Origin: Pictodentalium vernedei
Lineage: Eukaryota; Mollusca; Scaphopoda; Dentaliida; Dentaliidae
Direction of reading: 5' to 3'
Assembly: GCA_031216915.1 (NCBI GenBank)
Contig: CM062288.1
Coordinates: forward strand, 183,732,596-183,796,595
DNA: 64,000 nucleotides
The translations under genes and the position numbers were made by a program. This document shows positions 1 through 38,842 of this stretch, in pieces. The notes below the pieces were generated by a model. The model was given only the letters and a program-made list of their open reading frames with translations. It had not been told where the DNA came from and did not search any database. Numbering within the stretch: the first letter of the stretch is position 1; every line of letters starts with the position of its first letter.

Positions 1-26
1 GGGTATAAAACAGCTGCGTCATTGTA

Positions 27-27704
<27,678 letters not shown>

Positions 27705-27981
27705 CTTAGAAACCACGAAGAAAGGAAATTTATTTACACTAGTATAGTTCAAGATACTCCAGCACAGTTCTGTACATTCTTTACTTGGTCAAGTGCACCT
27801 TTGCGATCTCTTTAAGTATATTGAATTTTCATTTACGTAAGTTGTGTATGTACATGTTCAACGACCCAATTAGAATTCTTTATTAAAAATCCAGCTTAAA
27901 GGATTAATGGCTTAGCAATTATGTCAAGGAACATTGCGAAATGCTGTGTGATAAGATCTTGAGATAGGGAACTCTAGCTGG

Positions 27982-28220
27982 TTAACCTTTTACCTAACGA
28001 ATCGGCCGCCCGCGTAATTTACAAATTGAGCAGTTGAAAAAAAGGTAAAAAAAACTTCAACAAAACAATATCATGTGACCCCTCATTGGAATGTGCTCGT
28101 CGAGCTCATTCCAATGAGGAATCGCATGATATGGTTTTGCTGAGATTTTTTGGAAAAAAATTAAAAAACAACAATTAAAGTAATAAATTATATTATTTTG
28201 TTCGTTGGGAGAAGGGTTAA
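27982..28220 (+). repeat. Family B MITE, diverged
   Basis: TTAACCTTTTACCTAACGAA start and GGAGAAGGGTTAA end, with substitutions in both arms. It lies upstream of the proposed first exon of the DTHD1-like gene. Confidence 0.85.
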
Positions 28221-28350
28221 CATTTCATATGGAGCGACTATAACAGGCGACTCTTGTAAAAAAAAAGATTCTTGCAACACCTAAAATTGTCTTCTTTTTT
28301 TCTGTTAACGAAAGGCGCTCGCTGAATAATTGCCATTATGTTGGGCATAG

Positions 28351-28585
28351 GGTTAGCCCTTTTATCCAAAACGAACAGCAGACGGCACTTGTAAAATATT
28401 TCGTGAATAAATAACAAATTTAATTTTTTGCCTCAAAACCCTAACTTATGACACCCCGACGAGCTCTTTCCAATGAGATGTCATAAGCTATGCTTTCGAA
28501 CCTAAAATTGATAAATTTAATTTGGAAGGCGATTTTTGCTAATAACGCTGTCGAGTTATGAACATTACGTTAGGTAAAAGGTTAA
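28351..28585 (+). repeat. Diverged family A MITE
   Basis: TTAGCCCTTTTATCCAAAAC start, ACAGCAGACGGCACTTGTAA subterminal block, right end GTTAGGTAAAAGGTTAA. Confidence 0.75.
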
Positions 28586-28643
28586 CTATGCAGTTTTTGG
28601 TTGTTTTAATCACCTGGAGAGAAAAAACGGCTATATATATATA

Positions 28644-28730
28644 GAATATACCCATAGTAGCTTGGTGTACCAAATGTTCACCACGAGTGTTGAACATTTG
28701 GTACACCAAGCTACTTTGGGTATATTTTAT
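28644..28730. repeat. Hairpin, about 38-bp arms
   Basis: GTAGCTTGGTGTACCAAATG and exact complement around TTCACCACGAGTGTTGAA. Confidence 0.85.
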
Positions 28731-29910
28731 TTATACTATGATCGTCAGATTATTAAGAGTCGTTATTATTTTGTCTCGATTTTACTGAGCACCAGACGTA
28801 CAAACGTGCGAATCTGTTTTTGTTTACACGAGCATCGGTGGGCGGTACTTCCGCTGTCAATTTTATCACCGAAACGAAATGAAAAAAAGAAACTGGGCCC
28901 TTTTCGTTTTAATAACACAAAAACATACTATTTCGAGTTATGCATGCTTTATTAACATGAGACAATGCATGTTTGTTCATTTTTGGCATCTTATGAGGTA
29001 AACCCATTTAAAAACGTAATAAATAATTGCCACTTCCATTTCACTCTTCGCGAGGCGACGTGCGATAAATTTAGACAAGTTTGCATTCAGGTCGACGTCA
29101 CCAAAGGTCAACGTGGATGTAGCTCTACTATAGGTGTAAATTTTAACTATTGAAATTCCATTGCTGGCGTGTTCATCACGGTTGGTGCGTAAAGCTAAAA
29201 TTTATGTCATAGGCTTTTCATATATAGTAGAATAGGTAATCATGGTATAAACAGCTTTCTTCCAGTCTCCGGTATCGCTGTTGTGGTGATACATTACGTC
29301 GTAGGTGATGAGACATTGGGGGAGGAGTTCTGAGTTGTTTTGACGCGTGATTCTCTTGCGCATTTTGAAAACGAAGGGCAAGAAGTTGTTTTAGTGAGCT
29401 CTTGATAGTTCATGATTTTCCCACAAACAAATTCGCTATCTTTCAAGTAACGTTTTAAACAGAATTCCAGTCAACGGCTAACTTAATAAGTGCATTTTTA
29501 ATAGCCCTGGCCAACAGACAGCCACATTTCAGTTTATTACAATCGCCACACATCTGGCTGAGATATAGCGCCGCGAATGTCCTTGCACCTCCCGGAGACA
29601 TACAGTACCTAACAGTGTGTCGTATAAAGAAAAGAAGTTCTGCATGTGTTTATCAAGTTTTGCAAAAAGGTTAAGTCAGTAGGATATTACTCTGGCCAAT
29701 ATTAATAGCGCGGCCATTATAGAGATTAATTCAGAGACAATCCTGAACAAAATTATCCTCATTTATGGCCAGTTGAGGTACAAACAGCGGAAATTTGTTA
29801 AGCCCACATTCATCTGATCCGAAGTACACTAGCGCAGATGAATAATTTTTAATACCACCCCATGCCACTCTCTATTGTCCAACGACCTGGAAACGATTGT
29901 TTACAGGGAT
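28730..29910. other. No recognisable gene or repeat
   Basis: AT-rich single-copy-looking sequence upstream of the proposed first exon of the DTHD1-like gene. Only short ORFs without domains. Confidence 0.5.
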
Positions 29911-29915
29911 TATCG

Positions 29916-30155
29916 TTACCCTTTGAACCCTGATGATATATCCCATTCCAGGTCAGAGCCATTAACTGGTAGAGTCTACATTCGTTACTTGGGGGAAGAC
30001 CAATGAATATTTTCAACATGCAGTCTTCTGGCTGTACGTTGAAAATTTTGATTGATCTTCCACACAAATTAACCGAGTAACTATCTACTTTATGAACTCA
30101 GGTCGTACAACCCTCCAGGACCGGTAAAGTGACCTTTCGGATTCAAAAGGATTAA
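29916..30155 (+). repeat. Family O MITE
   Basis: TTACCCTTTGAACCCTGATG to GGATTCAAAAGGATTAA; hairpin ATTTTCAACATGCAGTC. Confidence 0.75.
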
Positions 30156-30266
30156 TCCTTTGAACACTGGTGGTATCTTCCATGTCTGTTCAATGGCAGC
30201 AATTGGAAGAGTTGAAAATATTGAGTGGTCTACCCACACATTCACTTAGCAGCCATTAAACTTACA

Positions 30267-30515
30267 TTAACTCTTTACCTCACATGAAAAGCAGACGACA
30301 CTTGCAAAAAAAATTCTTGAATAACTATTTTTTTCATTTTTTGTCTCAAAAACATAGGTTATGACCCCTGATTGGAACGAGCTCGTCGAGCTCGTTCCAA
30401 CGAGGGGTCATAACCTATGTTTTTGAGACAAAAATGAAAAAATAATGAAAATTAATTGGCGATTTTTGAGAATAGCACTGGCCGGTTTTGGCCGTTACGT
30501 TGGGTAAATGGTTAA
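30267..30515 (+). repeat. Family A MITE inside a Penelope-like fragment
   Basis: Complete; inserted just after the GIY-YIG stop codon at 30525. Confidence 0.88.
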
Positions 30516-30524
30516 AAAACTGAC

Positions 30525-30800
30525 TTAAAAGTCCTTCCTGTTCGGGCCAAGTGGTTGTAGCGTTTTTAGTACCAAGATCCATTTGGTCTGATTGCGATGG
30601 CACTAATCAGTTGCATATTGTGTGCCCGAATTGGGTTGTAATACCTGTATAATGCGGTTGGTTGGTTGAGGTAAAATGTGTCGCTACCGGCATGTCACGT
30701 TTGTGTTTGATGCCCGCAATGTGTTGTGAGCTGCGGGTTGTGGAGTATCTTTTAGTTTCACCAGTATATTGGTTGTGACAATACAATTTGTTAGAGAATA
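30525..30800 (-). pseudogene. PLE GIY-YIG endonuclease remnant
   Basis: The C..QYTGETKR and HIAGIKHKRDMPVATHF blocks are the signature of Penelope-like GIY-YIG domains (the YIG half reads YTG). At least one frameshift and one in-frame stop (TGA after TICN) disable it. Confidence 0.65.
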
Positions 30801-30839
30801 CAGAAATTTACCAATACTAGCGAAATTAGTTGCTAGTGA

Positions 30840-31005
30840 ACAGTCATTCGCCAAATCATATACTTGGTCACTCGCCAGGTCAATCGCCACGTCACTTCTA
30901 CTGTTACTGAACCAGCCTCAAGACGGGTCATTCGCCACGTCATTCGCCAGGTCATTCGCCAACCCACCCATTCAGTCACTCGCCAAGTCATTCGCCAAGA
31001 ATTTA
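30840..31005 (+). repeat. Degenerate 11-bp minisatellite (GTCATTCGCCA)n
   Basis: About 13 imperfect units of roughly 11 bp, lying inside the Penelope-like insertion. Unit spelling varies between GTCACTCGCCA and GTCATTCGCCA. Confidence 0.85.
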
Positions 31006-31038
31006 TCATATAAAAGGACCAGACCAATTTGCTAACTA

Positions 31039-31078
31039 TGCCTCTGACGAAGTACACATGTACGAAACCGGTTAGGCA
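31039..31078 (+). other. Hammerhead-ribozyme-like motif
   Basis: Order on the plus strand: TGCCT, CTGACGA, A, GTAC-ACAT-GTAC hairpin, GAA, ACC-GGT, T, AGGCA. This gives stem I (TGCCT/AGGCA, 5 bp), the CUGANGA and GAA core, a 3-bp stem III without loop, and a GUU cleavage triplet. Stem II carries one extra A. Penelope-like elements are known to carry minimal hammerheads, but this motif is antisense to the adjacent GIY-YIG remnant. Confidence 0.35.
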
Positions 31079-31239
31079 TTTTCCGGGATGACGGACAACC
31101 AGGTCCTTTCGGACTCTAGTAGCCAGTTTCTTATATATATATTTTTTTAGCCATTAAACTTAATGAAATTATGACGTATCATGTTCCTGGACCGGAAAAG
31201 CGGTCTTTCGGTTATCAAGAGTTTGAAAAACAGGAAAAA

Positions 31240-32080
31240 GGTACTGAATAATGTTTCCATTTAAATTCAGTTCAAGGATTCGAAAATATGTTCTAAATGA
31301 TTAGTTTCCCTAATGATAACGGTTGGGTGAGCGGCTGTTTTTATTTGTTATCAAATTCAAAATCAGAAACGATTTGCATGACGCCAATGGTAAACGGGTT
31401 AAATTCCACGATTCTGATTTGTCTTCCTCAGTCATTTGAACGTTCTTGTAGGGAACTAGTATACACTTATTTTTAATTTAGCGTGAAACGTATTTAATTC
31501 CAGCATAGACATAAAAGGTGTAATTGGGCGTATTACACCCACTTATCTGGCAAATTAGGTTTCTCATTTAAGACGATTGGTGCAAAAAATTTCTTATCCT
31601 GTAATTTGGTTGGTACAATGATACATTAAAACAGCCTGAAAAAGCACTTTGGACCCAAGACCTATTAATACACTCAGGTTTCAACTATGGAGATATCACA
31701 GAAGATGCAGAGAGTCCTGTTTGCGCCGAAGGTCTATCATTCTTTTATAGAGAATCAGTGATGCTTTCCGAAACTAAAAATGTGTGTGTGGGGAGGGAAC
31801 GGGCGCTCAATGCGTAACGATGGCCAACGCGCGACGCGTCGTTGAGTGAGAGTGTCCCTCTTGTAGTAGCAGAGGGAAGTCCGGGGTGCGAAACTTTTGA
31901 AAATCGGGTACTCACAATTCTTTAAAAGAATTGTCCTTTGTTTTCTCTGCCGACTATGAGCTACACACATTAAAATGGGTTAAATGCGCGAGCAAGATGA
32001 TTGAGTTCTCGCTGTGTGGAATATTCGTAAATATGAAGCCATTTTGGATCTTGAAATTGTAGGGGAGCGGCGTACCTCCA
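31240..32080. other. No recognisable gene
   Basis: No ORF with a known domain. A GC-richer patch at 31795-31900 (GCGACGCGTCGTTGAGTGAG) is not assignable. Confidence 0.45.
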
Positions 32081-32082
32081 TG

Positions 32083-32531
32083 CTAAAAAATAAAGTGTTA
32101 AAAACTACACTTGAAGTGCAGTATTTAACACTTACTAAGTGCTGAACTAGCACTTTGTTCAAGTGTAGTTATCCCAGAACTTGACAGGTGTTAGAATAAT
32201 ACCACTTGACAAGTGCAATGTCGCGACACTTAAAAGGAAACAACGTAGATGACGCGGATCAGGCTCGAACTCTCGAGTCTGATCCACGTCATCTGCGTTG
32301 TGTCCTTTTAATTATGTACCCACCAAGCGCAAATCAAATTATGGACAATTCTGGAAGAACCACCAATGCAAGACACATGGGAAGTGCCATCCATTCAAGT
32401 TTCAGATGTCTGACGATTGTAATGTCTTAGTGCTTAAAGCATTGCACTTTGAGTGTTAAAATCAAACCCTAAGAGTTAGAATGGGTTTAACACCTTGAAA
32501 GTGTCAGTTTTAACACTTTAGTTTTTAGTGT
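32083..32531 (-). repeat. Family G element, inverted copy
   Basis: Same order of blocks in reverse: AATAAAGTGTTAAAAACTAC start, GACGCGGATCAGGCTCGAAC hairpin, TTTAGTTTTTAGTGTG end. Confidence 0.82.
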
Positions 32532-32987
32532 GTCCCTGAGAGAAAAGTAAGAGAGCGGCGTTCTTCCGCGTTATCCCAAGAAAGCATCACTACTTGGAAT
32601 CTCCGCGAAAAAGGCTGAGAGCGTTCACCAAGGAGCGGGATTCGTTACAGAGAGTATAAACAACCACCTCCTTCGAGGAAAGGCAGCACCTTTATGAGAG
32701 GACCTCCTGTCATATTGGTCTACACCGGACGGAAACATAACCAACAGACAAGAAGAAGAGAAAGAGCTCATCAAAAAAGTTTGGGGAATTTCTGAAACGG
32801 AAGAAGGATGAGAAGGCGGAGAGGAAGATAGAAAAGTCTACTATACCATCTCCCCCACCTCAAACTCAGATACACCCACCCATCTACCCATCCAAGCCTA
32901 AGTTCCTTCTCCTTCGGCGGTTGAACTTGAATATACGGGAGATAGAGAGGATCAGGCGATGGGAACTAAAACTCTGAAGAATTCCGG

Positions 32988-33052
32988 TGTGACAGGTATG
33001 ATAGTCCGTAGGAAAATTAGTCCCTACGGACTATCATTCCTGTCACACCGGC
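32988..33052. repeat. Hairpin of about 65 bp
   Basis: CCGGTGTGACAGGTATGATA and its complement around TAGTCCGTAGGAAAATTAGT. Not seen elsewhere in the window. Confidence 0.8.
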
Positions 33053-33114
33053 AAGAATACGAGGCAAAGATACAGCAGAAAATCTCCAGAAACCAATATA
33101 GCATATAGTACCGC

Positions 33115-33345
33115 CGCCGCTGTGGACAGTCACTTTCCACGGATTGGGTAGTATTCCATTGGACGCAATAATATTAGATTGCAAACTCTACGTATAGGAA
33201 TAAGCATAAACAATTTAATTAATGAAGCACAGGATACAACCCGGTGCTCCATTAATTAATTTTTTTGCTGATGGTGGTTTATATCACCCGGTAAACGCAT
33301 GCGTGGACATCACTGCCCATGTGTAGATTACGACCAGTATTGTAT
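33115..33345 (+). repeat. Family D palindromic element
   Basis: Shares AATAATATTAGATTGCAAAC and the TTAATTAATGAAGCAC hairpin with 12085; arms are more diverged. Confidence 0.7.
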
Positions 33346-33794
33346 TTATCAATACTCCCCAAAGCCACAGCATGAATAAATCACATTTCACCTGCCATCA
33401 GCCCAACATCACCTGCCAAGAGTCCAAAACGGCCACCGGCCAAAAAGAAGAGGACAAAACGAAAAACTATCGAGTCGCTGTTAGTCACACATCAGCCTTC
33501 CAAATTTCACTACTTTTGCCTCCCGTGTTGTTGTCAGACACAAACAGACGTCGACAACAGGGTCGAAAGAGGTTGAGCAACCCCAAACCGTCCTGCCTCC
33601 CTTCGTCGTAAAAATTGAAATGGGCCAAAAAATATATTAAAATTGAAATTTTGTGAATATTCTGTAATTTGAATGACTGAATTGAGCTTTGATCGGTTGG
33701 CCAACACAAATATACAGAATATTTTATCACATCAGGGGCGTCACTAAGTAATGGGGTGACACCCAATAGTTTTTAAAGACGGGGCATTTTCGTC

Positions 33795-34078
33795 TGGACT
33801 GGTGGCTTAAATGTTGATTCGATCTTGCTGGTAATCATGTTCTTTCTAATAAGACTCAATGGGGCACGGTGGCGTTGTGTAATAAGGTGTACTGCACGTT
33901 GATGGTGCACCTGTCTTCAACCAATGCTAACCTCGCCTGTGTGGAGTTAGTTTGTTGGGGAGCCTGATAGTTGCTCGTCATTGCTCGGTGGTTCACTCCG
34001 GGTACTCCAGCTTCCTCTACCCGTAAAACTGTCCGACACGAGGTGACCCTAGCTGTCGAAAGTGCCGTTAAACTCAAA

Positions 34079-34125
<47 letters not shown>

Positions 34126-34556
34126 CATTCGATGTGGTATTTAGACTTATGTCACACACACAGTCGGTCATACAAATGGAGGTTTGTGGTACCCGATTTG
34201 GGTGCCCAGCATATACCCACTTTGGAGTAACGATTCGGTTCGTGTTAACAAAATAAGACATTTCAAGACTACTGTGTATATATTTTATTTATCCACATCT
34301 TGAGGTTTTTTAATACAATCTGGACTGAGTAATAATCCATCTACATCATCAAGGCCTGCCTCTATGATGTGATGGGGTTGGAATATTGGTCAGTGAGGGC
34401 TTGAGCCTTCCCCCGCACCCGCCCTCCAACTATATCATCCGGGCATGCCTTCGTCGATATATTATTGGAATACTTTATCACTCGGCACTTTTCACTGATT
34501 TAGAAGAGTCATGGAGGATCGTAACCGTAAGAGAGTACCTTGATGGCACCTTTGGT

Positions 34557-34587
<31 letters not shown>

Positions 34588-34640
34588 GGTCACTGTTGTT
34601 CAAGCTGAGGTCGCGGTCCCTGGGCCTGGGGGGTGGGGGG
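33795..34640 (+). repeat. Family P copy split by a SINE
   Basis: ATCTTGCTGGTAATCATGTT, the SINE 33855-34125, then CACAGTCGGTCATACAAATG, GGTACCCGATTTGGGTGCCC and CTACATCATCAAGGCCTGCC. Confidence 0.62.
33855..34125 (+). mobile_element. 5'-truncated SINE
   Basis: Begins GGGGCACGGTGGCGTTGTGT in the body and ends with AAAT repeats (34075-34125). It lies inside a family P element. Confidence 0.82.
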
Positions 34641-34644
34641 AAAC

Positions 34645-35475
34645 AGTGAAAAGGTATGCCAGATGTGTAATTTAGGCGTGGTGGAGACCCTTTCTACTAG
34701 AATACCCAAAATACCAGTCTAACAGAATAACATTCACTGGGAGTATAATGGGGAAGAGGGATGGGAGAATGAGGGACATGTGATTAGTGGGTAGTACAAA
34801 GGAGAGGGCTAGTATGCTTATCGGAGACGATTGGGAAGAATGGGGTACGGGATGTCACCAAGTAGTTCATCCCCGAGTGTTGGGAGGAGAGAAGAAGCGT
34901 GGGAATAGAGAGGCAGTTGGGAGCGCAGGGGTAACCAAGGCCTTCTCACTTGAGAACCACGACAGATCAGCGGCAGACCAAAGTGTTATATTATTACTTG
35001 AGTCATCAAACTCTGGTCCAAATCAGCTTTACATTTACACAACCTCAATCGGTCATCCACGCGACGGAAACTGATGAGAGTGGGAAACGTTACTGGTCGC
35101 GCATGGACATGCTATCGTTCAATGAAGGGTGTTATATCGGATTATAAATTGGATAGGGAAAATGAGAGACGAAAAGAGACAGAGGGGATGATATGGTTTT
35201 ACTAATCAAGTTTGGGCATGATCTATCGCTGATCGAATGATATTAATGCAGATTATAAATTGGCTGCTAGCATTTGTATAGCCCTCGTTAAATAATAACC
35301 CGGGTAAGATTTCATACATTTCAACAACGCGCATGTGCTAAATAAACACGGGTGTATCCACAGAAACACAATTAGATGTATACACATCGACTGCTCTTGT
35401 ATAATTCCATATAATATTGACTAACAATCCAAATTAGGGATGCTGAAAAGAAGCCATCCCTTCCCGGTGTTTTTT
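34645..35475. other. Unassigned repeat-like sequence
   Basis: The segment 34760-35000 (GTACGGGATGTCACCAAGTA, GTGTTGGGAGGA) has a diverged relative at 52590-52750, directly right of the PIN/CXC element. Nothing coding is supported. Confidence 0.5.
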
Positions 35476-35488
35476 TTTTGTCGAAGAT

Positions 35489-35862
35489 TTATTTATTTAT
35501 ATTTATTTATTTATTGGTGTTTTAAGGTCACATACTTCCGCACAATGGCTAATCACGACAGCGACAGTTTTACGAGTGGAGGAAGCCGGAGTAGCCGGAG
35601 AGAACCACCGAGCAACCGCGAACAACTATTACTTCCCCAACAGACTAACTCCACACAGCCAGGGTTAGCATTATTTGAAGACTAGTGCGCCATCGACGTA
35701 TACAGTACGCCGTTGTACACAACGCCACCGTGCCCGTCACGCGGGCAATGGGGATGAAGTGTCTTGCCCAAGGACACAACGCGGTTGCCGCAGGTGAGGA
35801 TTCGAACCGAGGATCTCTCGGCTTGTAGCCCGCCCCTCTACCTACTGAGCCACCGCGCCCCC
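35489..35862 (-). mobile_element. Full-length SINE with 12-bp TSD
   Basis: TTTGTCGAAGAT at 35477-35488 and 35863-35874. The head contains CGGTGGCTCAGTAGG and GGTTCGAATCC; the tail is AAATA-rich. This head variant (CAGTAGGTAGAGG) differs from the CAGTGGTTAC variant at 5746 and 26284, so two head types coexist. Confidence 0.9.
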
Positions 35863-36070
35863 TTTGTCGAAGATATCTGCCCTTGTCGTGTCGGCAATAT
35901 AGCATGCAAACTAACAATATGTGACGTAGATAGTTTTTGAGGGAATGGATTGAAACATGCAATTTCCGATAGAATTTAATGATACATGGCAACATTGCAT
36001 TGCACTGTGCTTCGCGGTGGTGCTTTGCATGCTAATTTATGTCGCAAATATTACGATCTGGAGCGGATAC

Positions 36071-36180
36071 CATGAAGAGTTTTACAATTGTATTTTCTAG
36101 AATTGTATTTTCTACCTATTAATATAACTGACTAAAACGAATCATTAGCATTTTAAAAGAAGTTGTAAAGTGTTTCAAAA
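36071..36180 (+). repeat. Family N half copy
   Basis: CCATGAAGAGTTTTACAATT, then TTCTAGAATTGTATTTTC and AATCATTAGCATTTTAAAAG. Confidence 0.65.
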
Positions 36181-36747
36181 GTATAGTATATTAGTCAGTG
36201 CCCCCCCCCCCCCCCCGCCCCCAACACACACCATTACATCGCGGCACTTGCAAAGGTCCGGGAAGCATTGTTAGGAAATGACACGTCTGTGGGTCCATTT
36301 TAACCCTCCCCTCCCATCGGGCCAAACAATGCTAGATCCGGTGCATGTTCGACGCCCTCGCGCCCCCATGTTCCCCACGTCCCACTCCAAACGCACACTT
36401 TCATTGAATTTTTGCCCCCTCTGCCAATGCAGTTATCTGTTATGACGCCTTTACATGCGCCTGCTGCAAAATGAGAAAAAACATTAAAATGTGAAGAACT
36501 AGAATGCAATCGGAGAGCCCTCATCCGACCCCAACCCAGTCCCCGTCCCACACGAATATAAAATTAAAGTTTACTTTTCTCTTGTATTACTTATCCGCCT
36601 GTCTTTGAGAATTGGACTAAAAGTGGCCAAATTCATAGATTTTATTGATGGAGGTATCCTTGCCCGGCTCATCAAATGGCTAAATCGTACTTTTCGTCTA
36701 AACTTATCCAAGCAGAGTTGTCCACTACTCGCCTACCCCCTGATGTA

Positions 36748-36925
36748 ATCCTTTACTTAATGTAACGGCCATAACCGGACAGCGCTATTCACAAAAATCA
36801 TCATTCAATTTTTATTATTATTTCAATTTTTTGGCCCAAAACACGAGCTTATGCCCCTCATTGAAACGAGCTCGCAGAACTCGTTTCAGTGAGGCGCCAT
36901 AAGCTATGTTTTTGAGGTAAAAGAT
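36748..36925 (-). repeat. Family A MITE, truncated
   Basis: Left end AATCCTTTACTTAATGTAAC and hairpin present; right end lost after TTTTTGAGGTAAAAGATAC. Confidence 0.7.
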
Positions 36926-37505
36926 ACTTTTGTTTGTTTGCAGATCGTGTTTAGTACTCATCTTCATGTTTGTTATAGAGAGGCCTGTTTGTTTGTCATG
37001 AACTCATCATGTCTGTGCAGGAGCGGACTGGACCCCCAAAATGTTACCGAGAAATGGATCGGGAGGGATAGGGCGGGGTGAGGACAAAATTTTGATTTTT
37101 CAGACTGAAGGAATGTTGCTTCCTTGCTTGTGAGTCATCAATGGCAGTCCACATAGAGGGCATATCAATTGCATTTTTGTATCATCTTCCTCTCTCCGTC
37201 GTCATAAACTTCTTCAACAAACGGAGGGGGGGGGGGGGGGGGGGCTGTCCATATGGCCGACCATAGGTCGGACGAATGGGAGACAATGTTTGTTTTTCAA
37301 ATTGAAAGAATGTTGTTTCCCTGCATTTGAACGACCAATGGCAGACTGGACTGCTGGTATATCGAAATGACCTCTGCATGGACTGCCAGTGGCAGTCAGC
37401 GCAGAGGGCATCTCGATATACCGACAGTCTGTGCAAGCAGATCCATTTCACTTCTTGGCCATTTTCGCTAAATATGAGGCACCAACAGGTGTTGGGCTGC
37501 ATCAG

Positions 37506-37508
37506 TCT

Positions 37509-37540
<32 letters not shown>

Positions 37541-37555
37541 TTTTGGGGGGGGGGA
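37506..37555 (+). repeat. (TTTTG)n then T and G runs
   Basis: Five TTTTG units, then T9 and G9. Confidence 0.9.
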
Positions 37556-37654
37556 GGTACGGGATGGCACAACCGTTCTCAACCAAAGAGTTTGTTGGAA
37601 AATTACAATTTAGACGGATTTTGTACTTCCATCGTGACCCATACAAACTGAAAC

Positions 37655-37797
37655 GTCTAGTTCACTGGAACAAGCTCCAGATGTTCGTTCCAGTGGAGAG
37701 TCATAAGTTATGTTTTTGAAGTAAAACTACGAAAACTTTTGGTTAACCGCGAAATGATTTTCGCAAGTGTCTTGGGTCGAGTTAGGTGATGAGTTAA
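37655..37797 (+). repeat. Family A-like right half
   Basis: GTTCACTGGAACAAGCTCCA and GAGTCATAAGTTATGTTTTT, then TTCGCAAGTGTCTTGGGTCG and GTTAA. Confidence 0.6.
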
Positions 37798-38043
37798 TAC
37801 AATCGTAATGACATAAATGCCAGAGTTATCGACTGCACGACACTTGAAGTGCATCGTTCAAAATATACAGCGGTACAATTGACAGTTGAATTGTTGTCTG
37901 ATGTCATTTGGAGTGTCTTAAAAGCTCTACCCAGTTTTAAGTAAGAACAAAGACATTCTTGGGACCAATCAATCATCTATAGCAAGTATCAGGTGTAAAG
38001 AACATTTCAAGTATTACTACGATTTGGATCTTACGCAGACGAA

Positions 38044-38293
38044 TTAACCCTTTACCTAACATGAAAAGCAGACGACACTTGCAAAAAAATTCTTGAATAA
38101 CTATTTGTTTCATTTTTTGTCTCAAAAACATAGGTTACGACCCCTCGTTGGAACGAGCTCGACGAGCTCGTTCCAACGAGGTGTCATAAGCTATGTTTTT
38201 GAGACAAAAAATGAAAAAAAATAATGAAAATTAATTGGCGATTTTTGAGAATAGCTCTGGCCGGTTTGGCCGGTATGTTGGATAAAGGGTTAA
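38044..38293 (+). repeat. Family A MITE
   Basis: Complete, TTAA at both ends. Confidence 0.9.
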
Positions 38294-38842
38294 CCATGCG
38301 GCTCTAGCAGGGGCCGTGAGGGGGGAGTGAAGAGAAGGGCAGGAAATCCTCATACCTTGGTAGTGTATTCTTTCAAGTCTCTTCATTGCAAACGACATCA
38401 AGTCAAAGAGTTAACTTCAAATATTTATCTCACGTAATGCTGTCGTCTGAGGTGTAGTCACTGACGGATGGGGGGTGTGGGGGGGATTTCCCCCTCCCAC
38501 TCCTTGAGATCAAGAAGCAAACAACTTCATCTACTTTTGTGCAGTTGATTTCACACAATAGCCTATATGTTTTGTTATACTGTTTGCGATTTTCAGAGAA
38601 CGCGGTGGTTTGATATTCCAAGAATAACTGGTCTACCATGTTTGCAGGAAAATCAATTTAGTTGTCACTCTGCAATGCAGCTCTAGCATGGCATCCATTA
38701 TGTAACCATCTCTGATGTGTTGCGATTACTTGGTAAAACTATTTTGCTGCAATACTGCAAAATGCCTTAAACTATATTTTTTTCTGATTGTAACCTGCCT
38801 TCCCTGCACTATACCCCCACTCCATTTTAGCACAGGTAAAGC

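Larger units (their letters stand above)
30265..31148 (-). mobile_element. Penelope-like element fragment with 14-bp target duplication
   Basis: AGCCATTAAACTTA occurs at 30251-30264 and again at 31149-31162, bracketing the insertion. On the minus strand, 30800-30525 reads as a GIY-YIG endonuclease tail: QYTGETKRYSTTRSSQHIAG, IKHKRDMPVATHF, then after a shift WILVLKTLQPLGPNRKDF and stop. The upstream RT is missing, so the copy is 5'-truncated. A family A MITE (30267-30515) sits at its 3' end. Confidence 0.7.
30152..31225 (+). repeat. Family O copy hosting PLE and MITE insertions
   Basis: TTAATCCTTTGAACACTGGT starts it. It is cut at 30264, resumes at 31149, and ends near GTCTTTCGGTTATCAAGAGT. 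It shares its first TTAA with the preceding copy. Confidence 0.6.

Noticed and set aside
30840-31005. CRISPR-like array
   Set aside because: Units are about 11 bp and contiguous with no unique spacers; a minisatellite in an animal genome.
34787-35074. 95-codon ORF
   Set aside because: The sequence is repeated in diverged form at 52590 without keeping the frame, so it behaves as noncoding repeat.
37182-37646. 154-codon minus-strand ORF
   Set aside because: Passes through a G run and TTTTG repeats; proline runs are low-complexity artefacts.
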